Origin: Massilimicrobiota sp. An134
GTDB lineage: Bacteria; Bacillota_I; Bacilli_A; Erysipelotrichales; Coprobacillaceae
Direction: 5' to 3'
Length of the DNA: 41,911 bases
Assembly (NCBI RefSeq): GCF_002160815.1
Contig: NZ_NFLH01000021.1
Span: 1-41,911 of the forward strand
The position numbers were made by a program, and so were the translations under genes. Positions within the stretch are counted from its first letter, which is position 1, and each line of letters starts with the position of its first letter. The notes beneath the pieces are model-generated. The model was not told the origin of the DNA. It made no database searches and worked only from the letters and a program-made list of their open reading frames with translations. Positions 1-7,448 of this stretch are shown here, piece by piece.

Positions 1-132
1 TTGACAGATGTAGTTTCAAGACTACACTTTTTGAGCTTGAGTAAATATTAAAAACCAGGAAAAATATATTTCCATACAATTCCTGGTTAAATATTGTCAT
101 CTTAACTTAATGACATTGGAGCGAAAACAGTC

Positions 133-357
133 ATGTTGTCAGCTTATAATAGACATAAGTATCGTGATTATTATGATGAATTTATTTTGATGAGTGGTCT
201 AAAGAATTTGGCAGTTTCAGATAAGATATCGCCACAAATACCAGCATTGATTATGGTAGATATACTCTATGCACATTATCTTCACTATAATCAATACAAC
301 AAAAGAAAAAAATTACAGATGACTTTAACAGATATAGGATATGAATTAGAAGAATAG
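133..357 (+). CDS. Small hypothetical protein (74 aa)
   Basis: A 74-residue reading frame ending in TAG. The product is rich in Tyr, Lys and Asp, is soluble-looking, and has no signal peptide, membrane segment or motif that I recognise. The ribosome binding site is weak: GGAG lies about 12 bases before the ATG. A hairpin terminator follows about 60 bases downstream, which fits a short transcript. It lies beside gene remnants, so it could itself be the tail of a decayed or mobile element gene. Its coding status is uncertain. Confidence 0.3.
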   Translation: MLSAYNRHKYRDYYDEFILMSGLKNLAVSDKISPQIPALIMVDILYAHYLHYNQYNKRKKLQMTLTDIGYELEE

Positions 358-414
358 GATCTTTATATATGTGCTCGTTTTATTATATTAAAAATGAGCA
401 TATCAAAAATGATA

Positions 415-443
415 GAAGCTGTTTTTGTAACAGCTTCTTTTAT
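415..443 (+). terminator. Rho-independent terminator
   Basis: GAAGCTGTT pairs with AACAGCTTC around a short loop and is followed by TTTT. It lies after the small ORF that ends at 357. Confidence 0.65.
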
Positions 444-456
444 CTTGAAAATGAAT

Positions 457-552
457 TTATCGAGTTGATCTATATTGTGAGGGAGTCATACCTGTGTTTT
501 GATGAAATATTTTTCTAAAGTAACTTGATGTTTGAAAATCACATTTTTCCAT
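457..552 (-). pseudogene. AraC-family regulator, C-terminal helix-turn-helix remnant
   Basis: Read on the minus strand, 31 codons from an ATG at 552 to TAA at 457 encode the hallmark end of an AraC/XylS DNA-binding domain: FQTSSYFRKIFHQ followed by NTGMTPSQYR. This is the second helix-turn-helix and the conserved P-x-x-Y-R tail. Full AraC regulators are usually 250-300 residues, and upstream on this strand the frame meets a stop at once, so only the C-terminal tenth survives. The missing part is not visible in the window. It abuts a HAD pseudogene on the other strand, suggesting a deletion joined two damaged genes. Confidence 0.75.
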
Positions 553-586
553 TTATTTCATCAGTGGAAAAATCTGAATATTGTAA

Positions 587-891
587 CATTTTTTGTCTGA
601 CTTCAACGATATTGAATCAAATATTGGATCGATGATTGATGAAGATAAATATATGAAAGCAAAGGTATTAGCAGAAGATACAGATAAACATAAACCAAAT
701 CCTGCACCATTATTGGAATGTTTAAAGAAATTAAAATTATAGCCAGATGAAGTCATTTATATAATTAGCTTCAAAGAATGCTCACATTGATTTTGAATAT
801 GCGAAGTGGAGGAGGGAGTACATCAGATATAGGAATTGATTATTATACTTATATTTTTGATAAACCAATAGATTTATTACAATTATTATGA
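587..891 (+). pseudogene. HAD-family phosphatase, frameshifted remnant
   Basis: Translation gives KVLAEDTDKHKPNPAPLLEC, the cap-to-core segment of a phosphoglycolate-phosphatase-like HAD hydrolase (KPxP motif). An in-frame TAG at 740-742 and then at least two frame changes follow. In the shifted frames the family sequence resumes: PDEVIYI, then KNAHIDFEYAKW, then a Gly-rich stretch, TSDIGIDYY and FDKPIDLLQLL, ending in TGA at 889-891. The N-terminal DxDxT nucleophile region and the usual GDxxxD loop are missing. Several independent lesions make this a clear pseudogene. Confidence 0.85.
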
Positions 892-916
892 AATGATACA
901 TAACAATCTATTACTA

Positions 917-954
917 AAAAAAGAATCACTTATAAAATATTGTGATTCTTTTTT
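917..954 (+). terminator. Rho-independent terminator
   Basis: AAGAATCAC (921-929) and GTGATTCTT (942-950) form the stem and a T run follows. It separates the pseudogene region from the Kdp-type kinase gene. Confidence 0.7.
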
Positions 955-1025
955 GCGTGGAAAGATAATCATAAAAAGATTGCTTTCTATGGATATATGT
1001 TATTTAATAAAAGCAAGAGGTGAAA

Positions 1026-2495
1026 ATGAAAATGAAATTCAAGTCTTATATTCACTCATTGTTGATTACAGTTATATTATTAGTTATAGCATCCTGTGTA
1101 GGCTTGTTCTTTCAATATTTAGACTGGTCTGAAATAACGATTGTTTTAATTTATATTATTTCTATACTGATCATCTCCTTATTAACAAAAGGATATATCT
1201 ATGGAATAATTAGTTCTATTATTGCAACATTTTTATTTAATTATTTCTTTACAGCACCTTATTATACATTATTATTTTATGATTCCAGATATTTTATAAC
1301 TTTTATATCTATGACATTGACCTCTATTATTGTCAGTACATTAACCTCACGTATCCAACTTTCCCAGAATCAGGCATATAAAAATGCTCAAAATATGAAA
1401 ATGCTTTATGAATTGACAAATCATCTTTCAAAGATTACAGACAAACAGAGACTTTATGATGAAGTCTATCATATATTAAATCAATATTTTCATTATCCAA
1501 TAGATTTCATCTTTTTAGATTATCATAATGAACATAAACATCAAGATATTATTGACTGTTTTCGTAATGAAAATCAAAAATATATTATCAAAGATATGTA
1601 TATTTTCTTTCCTTTATATGGTGTTTCACGATTATTGGGAATTCTCTTTTTTAAAGATGATAATTTTCAACATATGGATGAAACCCAAAAACATATCTTT
1701 TATCTTATGATAGATAATATTTCATTAGCCTTAGATCGTATTTATTCAATAGAGGAACAGTTAAAATTAAATGAAGCAAGTATTAAAGAACATTATCGCA
1801 GCAATCTTTTACGCTCCATTTCTCATGATTTAAGAACACCGTTATCTGGTATTATGGGAACGTCAGAAATGATTATGGGAATCAACCAACCAACAAGTTC
1901 CTCATATCATTTAGCACAGGATATTTATCAAGAGGCTGATTGGTTGTATCTTATGGTACAAAATATTTTGAGTTTAACTAAAGTACAAGAAGGAAAACTT
2001 GTGATTCATAAAGAATATGAAGCGATAGAAGAAGTTATAGGAAGTGCTATTTCCCATGTGCAAAAAAATATGTCTGAGAGGCAGATTGAGGTTCATGTTC
2101 CTGACGAAGTCATGATGGTTGCAATGGATGCACAACTGATTCAGCAAGTCATTATTAATTTACTGGATAATGCCTTTAAACATACTTCAAATAATGAAAA
2201 AATAGTCATTAATGCTTACAAACAAGATCATCAATGTTATCTTGTTGTAGAGGACTACGGGGATGGTTTTCTTGGTGAGGATCCTCAAAAACTTTTTGGA
2301 ATGTTCTATACACAACATCAGTCTTATTCTGATTCCTTTAAGGGAGTAGGACTTGGTTTAACAATATGCAAAGCTATTATAGAGGCACATCAAGGAACTA
2401 TTGAAGCCAAAGAGTGTCTGAATCATCAAGGAGCACAATTTATAATAACATTACCAATGGAGGATGAATATGAATCAAACAATATTAGTTGTTGA
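1026..2495 (+). CDS. KdpD-like sensor histidine kinase lacking KdpD/USP input domains
   Basis: A membrane histidine kinase of 489 residues that matches only the C-terminal half of KdpD. About four membrane helices lie in the first 110 residues (DUF4118-like), then a GAF-like region, then the H-box SHDLRTPL with His near residue 267. The ATPase N box LLDNAFKH, the G1 box DYGDGF and the G2 box GVGLGL follow. Full KdpD is about 850-900 residues; the N-terminal KdpD and universal-stress domains are absent. The ATG at 1026 is chosen because AAGAGG lies five bases before it; a GTG at 1020 overlaps that site. It overlaps the following regulator gene, so the pair is probably co-translated. Expected role: phosphorylating that KdpE-type regulator in response to K+ or turgor; the signal is inferred. 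Confidence 0.85.
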   Translation: MKMKFKSYIHSLLITVILLVIASCVGLFFQYLDWSEITIVLIYIISILIISLLTKGYIYGIISSIIATFLFNYFFTAPYYTLLFYDSRYFITFISMTLTSIIVSTLTSRIQLSQNQAYKNAQNMKMLYELTNHLSKITDKQRLYDEVYHILNQYFHYPIDFIFLDYHNEHKHQDIIDCFRNENQKYIIKDMYIFFPLYGVSRLLGILFFKDDNFQHMDETQKHIFYLMIDNISLALDRIYSIEEQLKLNEASIKEHYRSNLLRSISHDLRTPLSGIMGTSEMIMGINQPTSSSYHLAQDIYQEADWLYLMVQNILSLTKVQEGKLVIHKEYEAIEEVIGSAISHVQKNMSERQIEVHVPDEVMMVAMDAQLIQQVIINLLDNAFKHTSNNEKIVINAYKQDHQCYLVVEDYGDGFLGEDPQKLFGMFYTQHQSYSDSFKGVGLGLTICKAIIEAHQGTIEAKECLNHQGAQFIITLPMEDEYESNNISC

Positions 2496-3159
2496 AGATG
2501 ATGTACAAATTAGAAAATTTATTTGTTATTGTTTAGAAAATAACAATTATCAATACATTACTGCCAGCAACGGACAAGATGCGTTACGAAAAATTTTTTA
2601 CGAAAATATAGACTTAATATTACTTGATTTGGGATTGCCAGATATGGATGGAGTAGATATTATTCAAAGATTACGAGAATTCTCAGAAATTCCTATTATT
2701 GTTGTTTCTGCTAGAGATAAAGACAAAGACAAAGCAGATGCATTAGAATTAGGGGCAGATGATTATTTAACCAAACCCTTTTCAGCAACGGAATTAGTGG
2801 CAAGGATTAAAGTGGCTTTTAGACATTTTTATCGTTATAATCAAGTTCAAATTCAAACATATTATAAAGTCAAGGATTTATCTATTGACTTAGATAAAAG
2901 GCAAGTCTATTTAAATGATCAACCTATTCATGTAACACCATTAGAATATCAATTACTTGTTTTATTTTTTAAGAATGCAGGAAAAGTTTTAACAACAGAT
3001 ATGATTATTGAAGAAATATATGGAAAAGGGTATGGACATGATACACAGGCACTGAGAGCTCTTATGGCAGGATTAAGAAGAAAAATTGAAAAAAATCCTG
3101 CAACACCACAATATATACTTACAGAAATAGGTGTTGGATATAGAATGGTTGATGAATAA
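2470..3159 (+). CDS. kdpE: KdpE-type response regulator (copy 1)
   Basis: An OmpR/PhoB-class regulator of 229 residues. The receiver domain has the acidic pair DD at 10-11, phospho-acceptor Asp53 in LLDLGLPDMDG and Lys102 in TKPF. The C-terminal winged helix ends with the typical GVGYRM. ATG 2470 is preferred over ATG 2464 because the GGAGG at 2459-2463 is correctly spaced only for the former. The start lies inside the kinase gene just upstream, implying translational coupling and a cognate pair. A terminator follows. It is one of three KdpE-like regulators in the window and the most diverged from the other two. Confidence 0.88.
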   Translation: MNQTILVVEDDVQIRKFICYCLENNNYQYITASNGQDALRKIFYENIDLILLDLGLPDMDGVDIIQRLREFSEIPIIVVSARDKDKDKADALELGADDYLTKPFSATELVARIKVAFRHFYRYNQVQIQTYYKVKDLSIDLDKRQVYLNDQPIHVTPLEYQLLVLFFKNAGKVLTTDMIIEEIYGKGYGHDTQALRALMAGLRRKIEKNPATPQYILTEIGVGYRMVDE

Positions 3160-3232
3160 CTGTATGTATAAATGAAAGTATATTTGGCTAAGTTTATAAT
3201 GATTATTTACAATAAAACAATGAAGGTATTAT

Positions 3233-3279
3233 AAAAACGTCAGTAAATATCATAAAAGATTGTTATTGACGTTTTTATA
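3233..3279 (+). terminator. Rho-independent terminator between convergent genes
   Basis: AAAAACGTCAGTAA (3233-3246) pairs with TTATTGACGTTTTT (3263-3276), with one wobble pair. A-rich and T-rich flanks let it work in both directions, for the kdpE copy on the left and the kinase-less kdpD on the right. Confidence 0.75.
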
Positions 3280-3349
3280 GTGTCTATTGGCTTAATGATT
3301 TTATAATAGAATTATCTTGAGAAGAATATTTAAGAATATGGTTATGATG

Positions 3350-5308
3350 TTACATATCTTCATGTTCCAAAGATTCATTTAATTGTTGTTTTAAAATCAT
3401 TTCATTATGAGATTCTTGTTTATAAATTGCATCAATAGCTAAAGCGATTTCATTTAAAATAGCTTTCAATAAAGCTTTTTCATAAGGTGCTAAATCCTCA
3501 CCTTGTTCCATAGCAATACCAATCACTGCAAAAATATTGTCCTTTTTTCTAACAGCAAGATATAATCCTTTAGCAGCGGGAAGAGTGCTGGTTGAAACAC
3601 CGGCATTTTTATTGTTGACAAGAACCCACTGGGCTACAGCTAACTCTTTATGATTAATGTATTCTCTTTTAATATCTGAAGTGATATGTGGACCATAAAT
3701 CATAGGTTTTTGGAGTGTGTTGTTCTTAACGGGATAAAAAATAATTATACGATTTAACATTTTATATAGTTGAAAACATGTAATATTCATAATATCTTGA
3801 TAAGAATTGCTCGTTTGTAAATTTTGACTTGTTTCTAATAGAATATCCATACTATGTGCATGAATAGAGGCTAAAAGGTTTTCTTTCTTTAATTTGTGAG
3901 CCATTGTACTAATGGATATTGATACAATGAACATGACAATAAAAATGAATGGATAATCAGATGAGGACATATTAAAGGTAAATCTTGGATCTATGAAGAA
4001 GTAGTTAATAGCAATAATGCTTAAAAAGGTTGAGATGAGATTGTATATTGGATAATATGTGACAATACCAATGAAACATGAAGCTAAAACATAGAGTAAA
4101 ATAATATTTGTTGTATTGACATGTATTTCATAGAAAATAAAACCTAGTAATGTAGTAATGAGAAAAATAGATAGAGCTAAAATTGTTTCTTTTAATGAAA
4201 ATTTGATAAATTTTGATAAATCTACAGATTTCTTTTGTGCCGTTGAACGATGATCTGGAATAATATAAATTTCTAGGTTTGGAGCATTCATCGTTAATTG
4301 ATCGACAATGGTACTTCTTTTGATTAAAGTTGGTTTTTGATAAGAGCGACCTAACACTAATTTAGAGACACCACTTGTTTTGGCATATTGACCTATTTGA
4401 AATGCAACATCATCCCCATATGTAGAAACAATATCTGCTTTGAGATGTTTGGCTAAATTTAAATTCGACTGAAGTTGAGCTAAGGCTTTCTTAGAGAGAT
4501 TATTACTTTTTGAAGTTTCAACATATAAAGCTGTAAAATCTGCATGAAAAGCCTGAGCCATACGTGAAGCTGTACGAATAACTTTTTGATTAGTTGGAGA
4601 ACTTCCAATGCAAACAAGAATATGCTCTTTAGCAAAAGGTTGATTTTGTTTGGCTGTTACGATATTAACACGATCAGCACAACGTCTTAATGTAATCTCT
4701 CTTAAAGCTGTCAGATTATCTCTAATAAAGAAATGTTCCAAAGCTCTTTTGGCTTGTTGTTTATGATAGATTTTCCCTTCTTTTAATCTCTCAATTAAAT
4801 CATCAATTTCAATATCTACTAATTTGACATCATCAGCATCATCAAAAACATGATCAGGTATTCTTTCATTAACCTTGATTCTTGTAATACTTTCAACAAT
4901 ATCATGTAGACTTTCTAAATGTTGTACATTCACTGTTGTATAAACATCAATACCCGCTCTTAATAATTCTTCAATATCACTATAACGTTTTTGATGTCTT
5001 GAACCATGAACATTGGTATGAGCTAATTCATCGACTAGAATAAGTTGAGGATGTCTTTTTAAAGCACCATCTAAATCAAATTCATAGAAAAGACGATCGC
5101 GATAAATAATTTTCTTTTTAGGAATCTGTTCTAGACCATAAATAAGATCGGTAGTCTCTTTACGATCATGCGGCTCTATATACCCTATAACAACATCAAC
5201 ACCTTGTACAGATTTTTGATGAGCAGCTTCAAGCATCGCAAATGTTTTACCGACACCAGCACAATAACCGAAAAATATTTTTAGACGTCCTTTTTTTATT
5301 GTTTCCAT
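3350..5308 (-). CDS. kdpD: KdpD-type sensor protein without histidine kinase domain
   Basis: A protein of 652 residues that begins like KdpD and stops before any kinase. Domain order: KdpD domain (about 1-215) with P-loop GYCAGVGKT (GKT at 20-22) and VDELAHTN; a universal-stress-protein fold (about 230-360); four membrane helices (DUF4118, about 375-485); and a GAF-like region to the end. No H-box or ATPase boxes are present. The start is ATG 5308 because AAGGAAG lies eight bases upstream; a GTG at 5317 overlaps that site. It is divergent from the kdpFABC operon and shares its control region. In the universal-stress domain GSS, 20 residues, FTALY resembles the SxS-X20-FTAxY c-di-AMP site described for Staphylococcus aureus KdpD. 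Likely a K+/c-di-AMP sensing subunit acting with a separately encoded kinase (inference). Confidence 0.85.
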   Translation of the reverse strand: METIKKGRLKIFFGYCAGVGKTFAMLEAAHQKSVQGVDVVIGYIEPHDRKETTDLIYGLEQIPKKKIIYRDRLFYEFDLDGALKRHPQLILVDELAHTNVHGSRHQKRYSDIEELLRAGIDVYTTVNVQHLESLHDIVESITRIKVNERIPDHVFDDADDVKLVDIEIDDLIERLKEGKIYHKQQAKRALEHFFIRDNLTALREITLRRCADRVNIVTAKQNQPFAKEHILVCIGSSPTNQKVIRTASRMAQAFHADFTALYVETSKSNNLSKKALAQLQSNLNLAKHLKADIVSTYGDDVAFQIGQYAKTSGVSKLVLGRSYQKPTLIKRSTIVDQLTMNAPNLEIYIIPDHRSTAQKKSVDLSKFIKFSLKETILALSIFLITTLLGFIFYEIHVNTTNIILLYVLASCFIGIVTYYPIYNLISTFLSIIAINYFFIDPRFTFNMSSSDYPFIFIVMFIVSISISTMAHKLKKENLLASIHAHSMDILLETSQNLQTSNSYQDIMNITCFQLYKMLNRIIIFYPVKNNTLQKPMIYGPHITSDIKREYINHKELAVAQWVLVNNKNAGVSTSTLPAAKGLYLAVRKKDNIFAVIGIAMEQGEDLAPYEKALLKAILNEIALAIDAIYKQESHNEMILKQQLNESLEHEDM

Positions 5309-5360
5309 ATCTACCACTTCCTTATTTTTTTATTGTACATAAATTTTATAAATAAAAAAG

Positions 5361-5411
5361 TTTTAATAAAAATTTTAATATGATTTTAATATGGGGGTTT
5401 GGTGTTTTAAC
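5361..5411 (+). promoter_or_regulatory. Phased TTTTAAY direct repeats (probable KdpE operator)
   Basis: TTTTAAT occurs at 5361, 5373 and 5384 and TTTTAAC at 5405, that is at steps of 12, 11 and 21 bases, one or two helical turns. Such phased direct repeats are the usual binding pattern of OmpR/PhoB-class regulators. They lie just upstream of the likely kdp -10 element and within the region shared with the divergent kdpD. Assignment to a KdpE is inference. Confidence 0.55.
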
Positions 5412-5433
5412 ACTTTCTTTATTTTATCTATGC

Positions 5434-5439
5434 TAAGAT
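5434..5439 (+). promoter_or_regulatory. Extended -10 element of the kdp operon promoter
   Basis: TGCTAAGAT (TGN plus TAAGAT) lies about 36 bases before the first small ORF. No good -35 hexamer is found at 17 bases; the last TTTTAAC repeat occupies that area, which fits an activator-dependent promoter. Confidence 0.45.
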
Positions 5440-5474
5440 ATATACGTCTAAAAAAGACAAAAGGGGGAAACGCT

Positions 5475-5573
5475 ATGATGATGGACATAATTATGGTAGC
5501 TGTATTAGCTATAGGTTTTCTGCTTATGAAACTTTTTGTAGATTGGAATGATAAACAGATCAATAAAAAGTAA
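5475..5573 (+). CDS. Small single-pass membrane peptide upstream of kdpF
   Basis: An ORF of 32 codons starting ATGATGATGGAC behind a strong AAGGGGGAAA ribosome binding site (7 bases). The product begins MMMDIIMVAVLAIGFLLMKL and ends in a charged tail containing DWNDKQINKK. One hydrophobic helix of about 18 residues followed by a charged C terminus predicts a single-pass inner-membrane peptide. It is the first gene of the kdp operon, 13 bases before kdpF, and so may be an accessory Kdp subunit or regulator. It is not KdpF, which follows separately. Function unknown. Confidence 0.7.
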   Translation: MMMDIIMVAVLAIGFLLMKLFVDWNDKQINKK

Positions 5574-5586
5574 CGGAGGGAAGAAT

Positions 5587-5664
5587 ATGTGGTTATTAGC
5601 GATTGTGATTGTAGCATTAGCAAGTTATTTGGTTTATGCGTTGATCAATCCTGAGAAATTTTAA
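5587..5664 (+). CDS. kdpF: Potassium-transporting ATPase small subunit KdpF
   Basis: A 25-residue peptide, MWLLAIVIVALASYLVYALI then NPEKF, matching KdpF in length, in its single membrane helix and in the terminal NPE-x-F. KdpF stabilises the KdpFABC complex in the cytoplasmic membrane. GGAGGGAAG lies just upstream and kdpA starts 15 bases downstream. The gene is shorter than common gene-calling cut-offs and easily missed. Confidence 0.9.
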   Translation: MWLLAIVIVALASYLVYALINPEKF

Positions 5665-5679
5665 TTTGGAGGAGAGTTT

Positions 5680-7428
5680 ATGTTACAAATAGTATGTACA
5701 TTACTTGTCTTCATGGTGATTATTTTTCCTATTGGAAAGTATGTTTATCATATAACAACTCACAAGAAGACATTTGCAGATCCACTTTTTGATCGTATTG
5801 ATAATGGAATATATAAGATATTAAAAATTGATACATCAAATATGGGGTGGAAAAAGTATGCATTATCTTTATTGTTATTTAATGCATGTTTAGTTTTTGT
5901 TGGTTATCTTATTTTAAGAATTCAATCAATAGGTATATTCAATCCTAATGGTATTGAAGGGATGGAAGCAACATTATCTTACAATACAATTATTTCGTTT
6001 ATGACAAACACAAATTTACAACATTATTCTGGTGAATCAGGTTTATCTTATTTATCACAAATGTTTGTCATCATTATGATGATGTTTACATCTGCAGCAT
6101 CTGGATATGCTGCATGTGTTGCAATGGTTCGAGGAATCTTAGGTAAACGAATGGGTAACTTCTATTGTGATGTGACACGAATTACAACACGTTTCTTGAT
6201 TCCTATGGCTTTCATTGTTGGATTGTTCCTTGTATCTCAAGGAGTACCTCAAAATTTGAGTCCAAATATAACACTAACAACAATTGAAGGAAAATTGCAA
6301 GATATTGCTTCTGGACCAATAGCGGCACTGGAATCAATTAAACACTTAGGAACAAATGGTGGAGGTTTCTTAGGGGCAAACTCATCAACACCACTTGAAA
6401 ATCCAACAGTTTTATCAAATATTGCTGAATTATATTCAATGATGTTCTTACCAGCAGCTTGTGTATTCACATTTGGTCATATGGTTTATGATAAATATCA
6501 AGAAAGAAAAGCTAAAAAATTGGATACAACAGCTTCAAAAGAATTTGATAAACCAAGTTCTAAAGTTTGGTTAGGTAAAGAAGGACGTACAATTTTTGCG
6601 GCAATGTCAATTTTGTTTGTTATTGGTTTAGCACTATGTTTCTTTAGTGAAAGTCAAGGAAATAGTGCAGTTGCATCAGCTGGAATTACTCAAACAATTG
6701 GAAATATGGAAGGTAAAGAAGTAAGATTTGGAGTTGCCCAGTCTTCGCTCTTTACAACTGTAACGACATCATTTACAACAGGAACAGTTAACAATATGCA
6801 TGATACATTAACACCATTAGGTGGATTAGTTCCATTATTGCATATGATGTTAAATGTTGTCTTTGGTGGTGTTGGCGCAGGTCTTATGAATATGCTGATT
6901 TATGCAATTATTGGTGTATTTATTTGTGGTTTAATGATTGGACGTACACCAGAGTATCTAGGTAAAAAAATAGAAGGAAAAGAAATGAAATTAGCAGCAC
7001 TATGTATTATTATTCATCCTTTATTAATATTAGGATTTAGTGCTTTAGCTGTTTCAGTTCAAGCAGGATTAGATGGAATTACAAATCCTGGTTTTCATGG
7101 ATTAACACAGGTATTGTATGAATTTACATCATCTGCAGCTAACAATGGTTCTGGATTTGAAGGATTAGCGGATAATACAGTATTTTGGAATGTTACTTGT
7201 GGTTTAGTTATGTTTTTAGGACGTTATCTATCAATTATTATTCAATTAGCTATTGCTGGAAGTTTATTCAATAAAATTGATGTGAACGAGTCAATTGGTA
7301 CATTAAAAACAAATACTTGGACTTTCGCTATTATCTTAGTTTTTGTTGTTTATATTTTTGCAGCATTAACATTCTTACCAGCTTTAGCTCTTGGACCAAT
7401 TTCAGAGGGATTGACCTTAGGTCTATAG
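5680..7428 (+). CDS. kdpA: Potassium-transporting ATPase subunit KdpA
   Basis: The K+ channel-like subunit of the high-affinity KdpFABC pump, 582 residues with about ten membrane helices, a normal length for the family. The selectivity-filter repeats are visible, notably GTNGGGFLGANSSTP, plus later FTTGTVNNMHD and SSAANNGSGF. It binds K+ from outside and passes it to KdpB. It starts at ATG with GGAGGAGAG upstream and is followed 20 bases later by kdpB. Expression is probably induced by K+ limitation through the repeats upstream of the operon. Confidence 0.96.
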   Translation: MLQIVCTLLVFMVIIFPIGKYVYHITTHKKTFADPLFDRIDNGIYKILKIDTSNMGWKKYALSLLLFNACLVFVGYLILRIQSIGIFNPNGIEGMEATLSYNTIISFMTNTNLQHYSGESGLSYLSQMFVIIMMMFTSAASGYAACVAMVRGILGKRMGNFYCDVTRITTRFLIPMAFIVGLFLVSQGVPQNLSPNITLTTIEGKLQDIASGPIAALESIKHLGTNGGGFLGANSSTPLENPTVLSNIAELYSMMFLPAACVFTFGHMVYDKYQERKAKKLDTTASKEFDKPSSKVWLGKEGRTIFAAMSILFVIGLALCFFSESQGNSAVASAGITQTIGNMEGKEVRFGVAQSSLFTTVTTSFTTGTVNNMHDTLTPLGGLVPLLHMMLNVVFGGVGAGLMNMLIYAIIGVFICGLMIGRTPEYLGKKIEGKEMKLAALCIIIHPLLILGFSALAVSVQAGLDGITNPGFHGLTQVLYEFTSSAANNGSGFEGLADNTVFWNVTCGLVMFLGRYLSIIIQLAIAGSLFNKIDVNESIGTLKTNTWTFAIILVFVVYIFAALTFLPALALGPISEGLTLGL

Positions 7429-7448
7429 AAAGGGGTTTAGTTTAATAT

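Noticed and set aside
1-130. Possible insertion-sequence end: hairpin AACCAGGAA/TTCCTGGTT near 53-87 and a palindrome-like TTAACTTAATGACATT after it.
   Set aside because: No transposase frame, matching inverted repeat or target duplication is visible in the window, so it is not called as a mobile element.
553-756. A minus-strand frame of 67 codons.
   Set aside because: It lies antisense to the recognisable HAD remnant and has no motif or ribosome binding site.
893-1132. A 79-codon plus-strand frame.
   Set aside because: It crosses the terminator at 917-954 and the start of the KdpD-like kinase, which has a better start site and clear domains.
5318-5474. A c-di-AMP (ydaO-type) or K+ (kbp-type) riboswitch before the kdp operon.
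   Set aside because: The gap is only about 150 bases, is mainly AT-rich repeats, and lacks the conserved helices and a terminator.
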